In this document: positions 57,314-64,000 of the stretch, one piece after another
How positions within the stretch are numbered: the first letter of the stretch is position 1
How the letters are laid out: every line of letters starts with the position of its first letter
NCBI RefSeq assembly: GCF_023074075.1
Contig: NZ_JADPKT010000063.1
Location: 310,001 to 374,000, forward strand
Length of the DNA: 64,000 nt
Origin: Bradyrhizobium sp. 138
Lineage (GTDB): Bacteria > Pseudomonadota > Alphaproteobacteria > Rhizobiales > Xanthobacteraceae
Direction of reading: 5' to 3'
Notes under the pieces: model-generated
Told to the model about the DNA's origin: nothing
Seen by the model: the letters and a program-made list of their open reading frames with translations, nothing else
Database searches by the model: none
Translations under genes and position numbers: made by a program

Positions 57314-58288
57314 TCACGGATGCAAAATCACCTTGCCCATGGCCTGGCGTCCCGCCAGCACCTTCAGTGCGTCCGCGGTCTGGGCCAGCGGGAAGGTGCG
57401 ATCGACATGCGATGAGATCTTGCCCTCCGCGGTCCACTTCACGAGCTTCTCGAGATTGGCGCGGTTCTTGGCCGGGTTGACCCGGGTCCATGCGCCCCAG
57501 AACACGCCGCGGATGTCGCAGCCCTTCAGCAGCGCGAGGTTCAGCGGCATCTTCGGAATGTCGCCGGCGGCAAAGCCGATGACGAGGAAGCGGCCTTCCC
57601 ACGCGATCGAGCGCAGCGCCTGTTCGGCATAGGCACCACCCACGGGATCGAAGATGATGTCGACGCCCTTGCCGCCGGTGAGCTTGCGCAGACCTTCCTT
57701 CAGATCTTCCTTGGCGTAGTTCAACGTCAGCTCGGCACCATGCGCTTTCGCGAATTCGAGCTTCTCGTCCGACGAGGCGCAGGCGATCACCTTCAACCCC
57801 ATCAGCTTGCCGAGCTCGCAGGCGGCAAGGCCGGTGCCGCCGGCAGCACCTAACACCGCGAGCGTCTCGCCCGGCTTCGGGCTGGCGCGATCTTCCAGCG
57901 CATGCAGCGCGGTGCCGTAGATGATGATGATGCCGGCGGCGCGGTCGTAGTCGAGATTGTCGGGGATCTTCACGATCGAAGCCGCGGGCAGCGCGATCTT
58001 TTCGCGCGCGCCGTTGTGGCCGCAGGACGCGACGACGCGATCGCCGACTTTCAGATCAGTCACGCCGGAGCCGATGCTCTCGATCACACCCGCGACTTCC
58101 GCGGCCGGCGAGAACGGGAACGGCGGCTTGATCTGGTATTTGCCCTGGATCATCAGGATGTCGAAGAAGTTCAGCGCCGCCGCCTTGATCGCAATCACGG
58201 CTTCGCCGGGACCGGCCACCGGATCCGGCACCTCGGTCAGCACGAGATCGTCGGGCTGGCAATATTGCGAGCAGAGGATGGCTTTCAT
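57314..58288 (-). CDS. NADPH:quinone oxidoreductase-like MDR enzyme
   Basis: This 324-residue zinc-independent medium-chain dehydrogenase has LGAAGGTGLAACELGKLMG (NADPH loop) and GGKGVDIIFDPVGG. It is of the quinone reductase/enoyl reductase type; substrate not defined. Convergent genes are absent: it is flanked by the hairpin region and a divergent SDR gene. Confidence 0.9.
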   Translation of the reverse strand: MKAILCSQYCQPDDLVLTEVPDPVAGPGEAVIAIKAAALNFFDILMIQGKYQIKPPFPFSPAAEVAGVIESIGSGVTDLKVGDRVVASCGHNGAREKIALPAASIVKIPDNLDYDRAAGIIIIYGTALHALEDRASPKPGETLAVLGAAGGTGLAACELGKLMGLKVIACASSDEKLEFAKAHGAELTLNYAKEDLKEGLRKLTGGKGVDIIFDPVGGAYAEQALRSIAWEGRFLVIGFAAGDIPKMPLNLALLKGCDIRGVFWGAWTRVNPAKNRANLEKLVKWTAEGKISSHVDRTFPLAQTADALKVLAGRQAMGKVILHP

Positions 58289-58397
58289 GGCAACACCTTG
58301 GCGCGTTTCGAGTGGATTATAGTTGGCCCGGTTTTGCCGGATTTAGGGACGGGCGACAATCCGGATTCTTTGCTGGACGCAATGTTCGCCCTATCCT

Positions 58398-58500
58398 CGT
58401 CGTTGCGAGCGCAGCGATTTGTCCGCCGAAGCCTTGGCGAAGGCGGAAGCAATCCAGACTATTTCCACCAGACGGATTCTGGATTGCTTGGCTGGAGTGT
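58398..58500. repeat. Degenerate family C repeat
   Basis: TCGTTGCGAGCGCAGCG, GGAAGCAATCCAGA and CTGGATTGCTTGGC match parts of the complete element at 61545-61630. It lies upstream of the SDR gene between divergent transcription units. Confidence 0.55.
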
Positions 58501-58525
58501 GTGGAAGCAACGAGGAATCCAAACG

Positions 58526-59365
58526 ATGTTTGAAACAACCCTGCTCAGGGACAAGCGCATCCTCGTCACCGGCGGCGGCTCGGGCCTTGGCGCCGCAATG
58601 GGCCGTCGCTTCCTTAACCTCGGCGCCGAGCTCGTGATCTGTGGCCGCAAGCTCGACCGGCTTGAAGCCACCGCAGCCGAGATGCGTGACGAGACTGGCG
58701 GCAAGGTCACCACCATCGCTTGCGACATCCGCGACGGCCTCGCGGTCGACGACATGATGGATCAGATCTGGCGTGAGGCGCCGCTCGATATCCTCGTCAA
58801 CAACGCTGCCGCCACATTCATCGCGCAGAGCGAACATCTGTCGTTCCGCGCCGCGGATGCGATCCTGGCGCCGACGCTGCATGGCGCGATGTACTGCACG
58901 CTCGGTGCCGGCAGGCGTTGGATCGCGGCCAAGCATGGCGGCGTCGTGCTCTCGATCCTCTCGACCTCGACCATCACCGGCCGCGCCTTCACCGTGCCGT
59001 CGGCGATGGCGAAATCGGCGCTGCTGGCGATGACCAAAAGTCTTGCCGTGGAATGGGGGCCGAAAGGCATCCGCACCGTCGCCATCGCGCCGGGTCCGTT
59101 CCCGACGGCGGGGGCGTCGGGGCAGCTCCGCCCCGAAGGCCGTGACGAAGGCTGGACCGCGCGCAACCCGCTTGGGCGCACCGGCGAGCACAGCGAGCTT
59201 GCCGATCTCGCCAGCTTCCTGGTCTCGGACCGCGCCGGTTACATCAATGGCGAGATGGTCGTCATCGACGGTGGCGCGCATTTGCGCAGTTCCGGCGCCG
59301 AGGATTTGCTCGGTTGGACCGATGCGCAATGGGCCGCCCAGCGCGCCGCGCGATCCAAAGGCTGA
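58526..59365 (+). CDS. SDR oxidoreductase resembling 2,4-dienoyl-CoA reductase
   Basis: The 279-residue protein has the cofactor loop TGGGSGLGAAMG and NNAA. The catalytic region lacks the usual Tyr-x3-Lys: SAMAK has Ser where Tyr is expected, followed by ALLAMTKSLAVEWGPKGIR. This matches the DECR-type branch (peroxisomal 2,4-dienoyl-CoA reductase), in which the Tyr is not at this position. A role in unsaturated fatty-acid oxidation is inferred. Confidence 0.84.
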   Translation: MFETTLLRDKRILVTGGGSGLGAAMGRRFLNLGAELVICGRKLDRLEATAAEMRDETGGKVTTIACDIRDGLAVDDMMDQIWREAPLDILVNNAAATFIAQSEHLSFRAADAILAPTLHGAMYCTLGAGRRWIAAKHGGVVLSILSTSTITGRAFTVPSAMAKSALLAMTKSLAVEWGPKGIRTVAIAPGPFPTAGASGQLRPEGRDEGWTARNPLGRTGEHSELADLASFLVSDRAGYINGEMVVIDGGAHLRSSGAEDLLGWTDAQWAAQRAARSKG

Positions 59366-59472
59366 TACCGCTAACTGCCTTCCCAAATTGGACTTTCCCG
59401 GCTATCCCTGCCACGGGGACAAAGCGCGGCCGGGCCATCTTCCAGTCACAATATTGAGGGAACCACTCCAGC

Positions 59473-60126
59473 ATGTGGCGGGTGCTGATTTTAGCTTTGA
59501 TGACTGGTGTTACCGCCGGGGGTATCGCCGATTCCGCGCGGGCGCAGACGGCGCAACCGGCGCCGAAGAATGCACCTGCCCCCAAACCGGCTGCGCCTGC
59601 GGCCCCTACGACCGCGAAGTCGACTGCAAAGCCCGAGAGCAAGCCGGCAGCCCCGCCCGCGGCGGTTGCGGGCGGAGCGGAGCCGACCCTGATCGGCCAG
59701 TTCGGCACCTGGGGCGCCTATTCGGCGACGCCCAACGGCAAGAAGGTCTGTTTCGCGCTGGCAAAACCCTCGTCGTCGAAGACCAACCCGCCGAATCGGC
59801 CGCGCGATCCCGCCTATGCCTTCGTCTCGACCCGGCCGGCGGAAAAGGTCAACAACGAAGTCTCGGTCATGATCGGCTACGCGCTGAAGCCGGGCTCGGA
59901 ATCGTCGGTCGAGGTCGGCGGCGCCGCCTTCGCGATGTACACGCAAGGCGACGGCCTCTGGATCAAGAACGCGGCCGAGGAGGAGCGGATGGTCGAGGCC
60001 ATGCGCAAATCCGCCGACCTCGTGGTCAAGGGCGTCTCGGCCAAGGGCACCGAGACGACCGACACGTTCTCGCTGAAGGGCCTTGCCCAGGCGCTGGACA
60101 AGATCGCCCAGGATTGCCGGCGTTAA
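59473..60126 (+). CDS. Invasion-associated locus B (IalB) family protein
   Basis: This 217-residue secreted protein has a signal peptide to about residue 24, a Pro/Ala/Lys-rich linker (25-65), and an IalB domain (IGQFGTWGAYSATPNGKKVCFALAKP..., DGLWIKNAAEEERMVEAMR). IalB was first linked with invasion in Bartonella; in free-living rhizobia its role is unknown. Confidence 0.88.
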   Translation: MWRVLILALMTGVTAGGIADSARAQTAQPAPKNAPAPKPAAPAAPTTAKSTAKPESKPAAPPAAVAGGAEPTLIGQFGTWGAYSATPNGKKVCFALAKPSSSKTNPPNRPRDPAYAFVSTRPAEKVNNEVSVMIGYALKPGSESSVEVGGAAFAMYTQGDGLWIKNAAEEERMVEAMRKSADLVVKGVSAKGTETTDTFSLKGLAQALDKIAQDCRR

Positions 60127-60194
60127 GACTGCGGGCGATAAGGTCGCAATCGGCGGTTCTGATTGCTATATAGGGCGTGTTCCATAATTTCGGT

Positions 60195-60281
60195 CGTCAT
60201 GGCCGGGCTTGACCCGGCCATCCACCGCGTAGCCGCGATGCAAGAAAGACGTGGATGCCCGGGACAGGCCCGGGCATGACG
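60195..60281. repeat. Palindromic repeat, family D
   Basis: CGTCATGGCCGGGCTTGACCCGGCCATCC at the left and GGATGCCCGGGACAGGCCCGGGCATGACG at the right form a double hairpin with inverted CGTCAT/ATGACG ends. It lies between the IalB-like gene and rlmN. Confidence 0.8.
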
Positions 60282-60314
60282 AATTGAGACAGTACTGATC
60301 CCTAGGTCCATTCG

Positions 60315-61517
60315 ATGCAACCGACTGCCGAGCCGCACAACGCAATCCTCGTGGAGAAGACTCCACTCGAAACCTATGTGCCGCCGGCAAAACCGTCGCT
60401 GATCGGTCTGTCGCGCACCGAGCTTGCCGATCGCCTCGGCGAGATCGGCGTCGCGCCGGCGCAGCGCAAGATGCGGGTGCAGCAGCTATGGCACTGGCTG
60501 TATTTCCGCGGCGCCCAGAGTTTCGACGATATGACCTCGATCTCGAAGGGCATTCGCGCCGAGCTCGCGCAGCACTTCACCGTCGACCGGCCCGAAGTCG
60601 TGGCCGAGCAGATCTCCAACGACGGCACCCGCAAATGGCTGCTCCGTCTGCCGAGCGGTGACAATCTTCAGAAGGCGCACGAAGTCGAGTGCGTCTACAT
60701 TCCCGAGACCGATCGCGGCACGCTCTGCGTCTCCTCCCAGGTCGGTTGCACGCTGAATTGCTCCTTCTGCCACACCGGCACGCAGCGCCTCGTGCGCAAT
60801 CTCACCGCCGGCGAGATCGTCGGACAGGTGATGGTGGCGCGGGATCGCCTGAATGACTGGGCCGATCGCGAGGACGGCACGCGTCGCGTCACCAACATCG
60901 TGATGATGGGCATGGGCGAGCCGCTCTACAATTTCGACGCGGTGCGCGATGCGCTGCTCATCGTCGGCGACAATGAAGGCATCGGCATCTCCCGCCGCCG
61001 CATCACGCTGTCGACCTCGGGTGTGGTGCCGAACATCGTGCGCGCCGGCGACGAGATCGGCGTCATGCTGGCGATCTCGCTGCATGCCGTGCGCGACGAG
61101 CTGCGCAACGAGCTGGTGCCGCTCAACCGCAAATTTCCGATCAAGGAGCTGTTGCAGGCCTGCCGCGACTATCCCGGCGCATCCAATGCGCGCCGCATCA
61201 CCTTCGAATATGTGATGCTCAAGGGCGTCAACGATTCGCTCGACGATGCGAAACTGCTGGTGAAGCTGCTCAAGGGCATTCCGGCCAAGATCAATCTGAT
61301 CCCGTTCAACCCCTGGCCCGGCACGGCCTATGAATGTTCGGACTGGGATCAGATCGAAAAATTCTCCGAATACATCTTCAACGCCGGCTATTCCTCGCCG
61401 GTGCGCACCCCGCGCGGCCGCGACATCCTCGCCGCCTGCGGCCAGCTCAAGTCGGAGACCGAAAAGCTCTCGGCCAGGGAGCGCCAGGCGCTGCGCGCCA
61501 TGGCGATGACGGATTGA
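60315..61517 (+). CDS. rlmN: Dual-specificity 23S rRNA/tRNA adenine-C2 methyltransferase RlmN
   Basis: RlmN is a radical SAM enzyme methylating A2503 of 23S rRNA and A37 of tRNAs. The 400-residue protein has the cluster motif C145-TLN-C149-SF-C152, the mechanism Cys in LAACGQLKSE near the C-terminus, and the glycine-rich MMGMGEPLYN. It is flanked by palindromic repeats. Confidence 0.96.
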   Translation: MQPTAEPHNAILVEKTPLETYVPPAKPSLIGLSRTELADRLGEIGVAPAQRKMRVQQLWHWLYFRGAQSFDDMTSISKGIRAELAQHFTVDRPEVVAEQISNDGTRKWLLRLPSGDNLQKAHEVECVYIPETDRGTLCVSSQVGCTLNCSFCHTGTQRLVRNLTAGEIVGQVMVARDRLNDWADREDGTRRVTNIVMMGMGEPLYNFDAVRDALLIVGDNEGIGISRRRITLSTSGVVPNIVRAGDEIGVMLAISLHAVRDELRNELVPLNRKFPIKELLQACRDYPGASNARRITFEYVMLKGVNDSLDDAKLLVKLLKGIPAKINLIPFNPWPGTAYECSDWDQIEKFSEYIFNAGYSSPVRTPRGRDILAACGQLKSETEKLSARERQALRAMAMTD

Positions 61518-61544
61518 GGATGCGTGTTCGTGCTTTCGCCGCTT

Positions 61545-61630
61545 CGTCATTGCGAGCGCAGCGAAGCAATCCAGAATCTTTCCGCGACGGCAGTCTGGAT
61601 TGCTTCGTCGCTGCGCTCCTCGCAATGACG
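61545..61630. repeat. Palindromic repeat, family C, complete copy
   Basis: CGTCATTGCGAGCGCAGCGAAGCAATCCAGA at the left and TCTGGATTGCTTCGTCGCTGCGCTCCTCGCAATGACG at the right are inverted, with only a short loop. Partial copies are at 42191, 54758 and 58398. Confidence 0.9.
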
Positions 61631-61650
61631 CTGGAGTCGGCATTTCTTTC

Positions 61651-62145
61651 ATGTCCCTGATCGGCCGCATCATCGTCATCTTCATCGGCTTTCTCGCCGC
61701 CTGCTTCGTCGGCGGCATGATCGTCGTCATGGCACTGCTGTTTCCGGAGTTCGCCGATCTCGGCGCCGGTCCCGTCGATCAGGGCACGATCGATATCCTG
61801 CTCGGTTTCGGCTTCATCTTCGTCTCGGGCTTTGCGCTGGTTCCGGCGGCGGTGATCGTCGCGGTCACTGAAGCGCTCTACATCCGCAGCGCGCTTGCTT
61901 ACGCCGTCGGTGGAGGTCTCGTCGGGCTGGCCTGCTATCTCGGCCTCGTTCCATTTCACTCTGACACGTTCCAGTTCGAGGGGATCGTGCGCCGCCATCT
62001 GGAGATCATGACGGGCGCAGGCATCGTTGCCGGCGCGGTCTACTGGCTGATCGCCGGCCGCAACGCCGGCGCCTGGCGCGAGCCGCTACCTCCGCGCAGG
62101 CCGCCTCCGCCGCTGCCGTCCAATTCGCGGCCCGATGCGCGGTGA
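61651..62145 (+). CDS. Membrane protein of unknown function
   Basis: The 164-residue protein has four membrane helices (about 5-30, 50-72, 78-97, 115-135) and a Pro-rich cytosolic tail. I recognise no domain. The ATG at 61651 is chosen because earlier codons overlap the family C repeat. Confidence 0.72.
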   Translation: MSLIGRIIVIFIGFLAACFVGGMIVVMALLFPEFADLGAGPVDQGTIDILLGFGFIFVSGFALVPAAVIVAVTEALYIRSALAYAVGGGLVGLACYLGLVPFHSDTFQFEGIVRRHLEIMTGAGIVAGAVYWLIAGRNAGAWREPLPPRRPPPPLPSNSRPDAR

Positions 62146-62202
62146 CATTGTTGCCTCCGCCCGGGGTTTCCATCTCCTCCCCACTCCGCTAAACCGCGGG
62201 CC

Positions 62203-62979
62203 ATGAACCGTACCGGACTCTTCATCGGCCTGGCGCTGTGGCTCGTGATCGGCGTCGTTTTCGGCCTCTATCCCGAGCTCGATCTCAAGCTCGCGTCGCT
62301 GTTCTTCGATCCCCAGACCAAATCCTTCCCGCTCAAGCTGAACGACTGGGCGGGCTTTGCGCGTGATGCTGCGATGTGGGTTGCCTGGGCATTCGTGATG
62401 CCCTCGCTTGTGGCGCTCGTGGTCAAGATGATCCGGCCCGACCGTCCCTTGATGGTGTCGGGGCGCGCGATTGTTTTCCTGCTGGTCACGATCATCCTGT
62501 CGGCCGGCATTCTCACCAACCTCACCTTCAAGACCTATTGGGGCCGGCCACGGCCGGTGGTGGTGACGGAGTTCGCCGGCGACCAGCAATTCGTGCCGTG
62601 GTGGGATCCGCGCGGCGGCTGCGCGCGCAACTGCTCGTTCTTCTCGGGCGAGGGCGCGACCGCGTTCTGGACGCTGGCACCGGCCGCGCTCGCCCCGCCG
62701 GCGTGGCGGCCGCTCGCCTATGCCGGAGCCGTCATCTTTGGCGCCGTCACCAGCGCCCTGCGCATGGCCTTCGGCGGGCACTTCTTTACCGATGTCTCGA
62801 TTGCCGGCCTCGTCACCTTCGTCGTGATCTGGTTTGCCTACGCGCTGATTTACCGCTGGCCGCGGACGCGGTTTTCGGACGAGGCGGTCGATGCCGCCCT
62901 GACCCGGCTGAACATGCCCGCCTACCGGCTTCGCCAGCGCCTGTTCGGCCGCAAGACAGGTCCCGAGCCCTCGGTTTGA
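62203..62979 (+). CDS. PAP2-superfamily phosphatase with altered motif 2
   Basis: The 258-residue protein has six membrane helices and the PAP2 pattern: motif 1 K-TYWGRP-RP, motif 2 FFSGEGATAF, and motif 3 R-MAFGG-H-FFT-D. Motif 2 has Glu in place of the usual catalytic-site His (SGH). It may be a lipid-phosphate phosphatase (undecaprenyl-PP, phosphatidate or lipid A), but the substitution makes activity uncertain. Confidence 0.85.
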   Translation: MNRTGLFIGLALWLVIGVVFGLYPELDLKLASLFFDPQTKSFPLKLNDWAGFARDAAMWVAWAFVMPSLVALVVKMIRPDRPLMVSGRAIVFLLVTIILSAGILTNLTFKTYWGRPRPVVVTEFAGDQQFVPWWDPRGGCARNCSFFSGEGATAFWTLAPAALAPPAWRPLAYAGAVIFGAVTSALRMAFGGHFFTDVSIAGLVTFVVIWFAYALIYRWPRTRFSDEAVDAALTRLNMPAYRLRQRLFGRKTGPEPSV

Positions 62980-63073
62980 GCCATTAAATGCGTGCCGACG
63001 CTCGCGAAATTTGATATTCGCGCGGTCAAGTTCGAAACCTTTATCAGCCCCTTGAGACCCGATTGGAAGCGCC

Positions 63074-64000
63074 ATGACCACGATCCTGAAAAGCCTGCCC
63101 AAGGGTGAGAAAGTCGGCATCGCTTTTTCGGGCGGCCTCGACACCTCGGCGGCGCTGCTCTGGATGAAGCAGAAGGGCGCGCGCTGCTACGCCTACACCG
63201 CCAATCTCGGCCAGCCCGATGAGGCCGACTACAACGAGATCCCGCGCAAGGCGACGGAGTTCGGCGCCGAGAAGGCCCGCCTTGTCGATTGCCGCACGCA
63301 GCTCGTCCATGAAGGCATCGCCGCAATCCAGTCCGGCGCCTTCCACATCTCGACCGGCGGCATCACATATTTCAACACCACGCCGCTCGGCCGCGCCGTC
63401 ACCGGCACGATGCTGGTCGCGGCGATGAAGGAGGACGGCGTCAACATCTGGGGCGACGGCTCGACTTTCAAGGGCAACGACATCGAACGCTTCTACCGCT
63501 ACGGCCTGCTCACCAATCCGGGTCTGAAGATCTACAAGCCCTGGCTCGACCAGCAGTTCATCGACGAGCTCGGCGGCCGCGCCGAAATGTCGGCGTTCAT
63601 GACCGCGCAGGGCTTTGCCTACAAGATGAGCGCCGAGAAGGCGTATTCGACCGACAGCAATCTGCTCGGCGCCACGCACGAGGCCAAGGATCTCGAAAGC
63701 CTCGACAGCGGCATCAAGATCGTCAACCCGATCATGGGCGTGCCGTTCTGGCGCGACGACTGCGCCGTCAAGGCCGAGAAGGTCGTGGTGCGGTTCGAGG
63801 AAGGTCAGCCCATGGCGCTCAACGGCCAGACCTTCTCTGATCCCGTCGCGCTGTTCCTGGAAGCCAATGTGATCGGCGGCCGGCACGGCCTCGGCATGAG
63901 CGACCAGATCGAGAACCGCATTATCGAGGCCAAGAGCCGCGGCATCTATGAAGCGCCGGGCATGGCGCTCCTCCACATCGCCTATGAGCGCCTCGTCACG
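63074..64000 (+). CDS. argG: Argininosuccinate synthase, 5' part (continues past the window)
   Basis: ArgG joins citrulline and aspartate with ATP. The visible 309 residues have the PP-loop AFSGGLDTSAALLW, ISTGGITYFNTTPLGRAVTGT and WGDGSTFKGNDIERFYRYG. Length and motifs fit the longer, E. coli-like ArgG type. GGAAG precedes the ATG. The gene is open to the end of the window. Confidence 0.95.
   Translation, partial: MTTILKSLPKGEKVGIAFSGGLDTSAALLWMKQKGARCYAYTANLGQPDEADYNEIPRKATEFGAEKARLVDCRTQLVHEGIAAIQSGAFHISTGGITYFNTTPLGRAVTGTMLVAAMKEDGVNIWGDGSTFKGNDIERFYRYGLLTNPGLKIYKPWLDQQFIDELGGRAEMSAFMTAQGFAYKMSAEKAYSTDSNLLGATHEAKDLESLDSGIKIVNPIMGVPFWRDDCAVKAEKVVVRFEEGQPMALNGQTFSDPVALFLEANVIGGRHGLGMSDQIENRIIEAKSRGIYEAPGMALLHIAYERLVT

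Overview
The window looks like chromosomal DNA of a Bradyrhizobium or close relative (Nitrobacteraceae, Alphaproteobacteria). It is uniformly GC-rich. It carries the alphaproteobacterial order hemD - mic60-like - hemY, an IalB-family protein, a DUF1674 protein, a DUF5939-type cyclase, and many short dispersed palindromic repeats of the kind scattered through Bradyrhizobium genomes. I recognised no phage, integrase, transposase, plasmid or CRISPR sequence. This is an inference from gene content, not a database match.

Layout. 1-9.1 kb: the start of a probable heparinase-like gene, rsmB, a DUF1674 gene, a tightly overlapping sulfation cassette (sulfotransferase - cysD - cysNC), a chemoreceptor, a secreted or anchored nuclease-like protein and an L,D-transpeptidase. 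9.1-15.3 kb: a palindromic repeat, acs, topoisomerase IB, an AHSA1-type protein, a class III cyclase and an EVE-domain gene. 15.3-21.3 kb: gpsA and tsaD diverge from hemD, the mic60-like gene and hemY. 21.4-31.9 kb: tRNA-Thr(CGU), a GT-C-like membrane protein, a polysaccharide deacetylase, two small Cys-rich secreted proteins, an MFS transporter with a soluble tail, a Tat-exported hydrolase, a P450 and a second cyclase. 32-45.5 kb: TerB-like, SDR, GATase and enoyl-CoA hydratase genes, tRNA-Ala(CGC), YggT, DUF167, folD, ppa, GNAT, a DUF2269 / SDR-DoxX / DCC run, a flavin amine oxidase and typA.

45.6-49.2 kb holds what I consider the most interesting locus. It is a four-gene overlapping operon: an Lgt-like membrane protein lacking canonical Lgt signature residues, a large radical SAM enzyme resembling the tetraether-lipid-synthase/COG1964 group, and two tiny paralogous membrane proteins. 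A terminator follows it and a Crp/Fnr-type regulator gene lies just upstream. I infer a membrane-lipid modification pathway, which is unproven.

49.4-64 kb: a single-domain response regulator, a secreted protein of unknown function, phoD, two TAXI-type binding proteins (one anchored at both ends, one paired with a Sel1/TPR-like membrane protein), pterin dehydratase, YkvA, quinone oxidoreductase, a DECR-like SDR, an IalB-family protein, rlmN, a small membrane protein, a PAP2 phosphatase with an altered motif, and the 5' part of argG.

Most genes are housekeeping or common rhizobial genes in short operons with ATGA/GTGA overlaps. Palindromic repeats sit mainly between gene ends.
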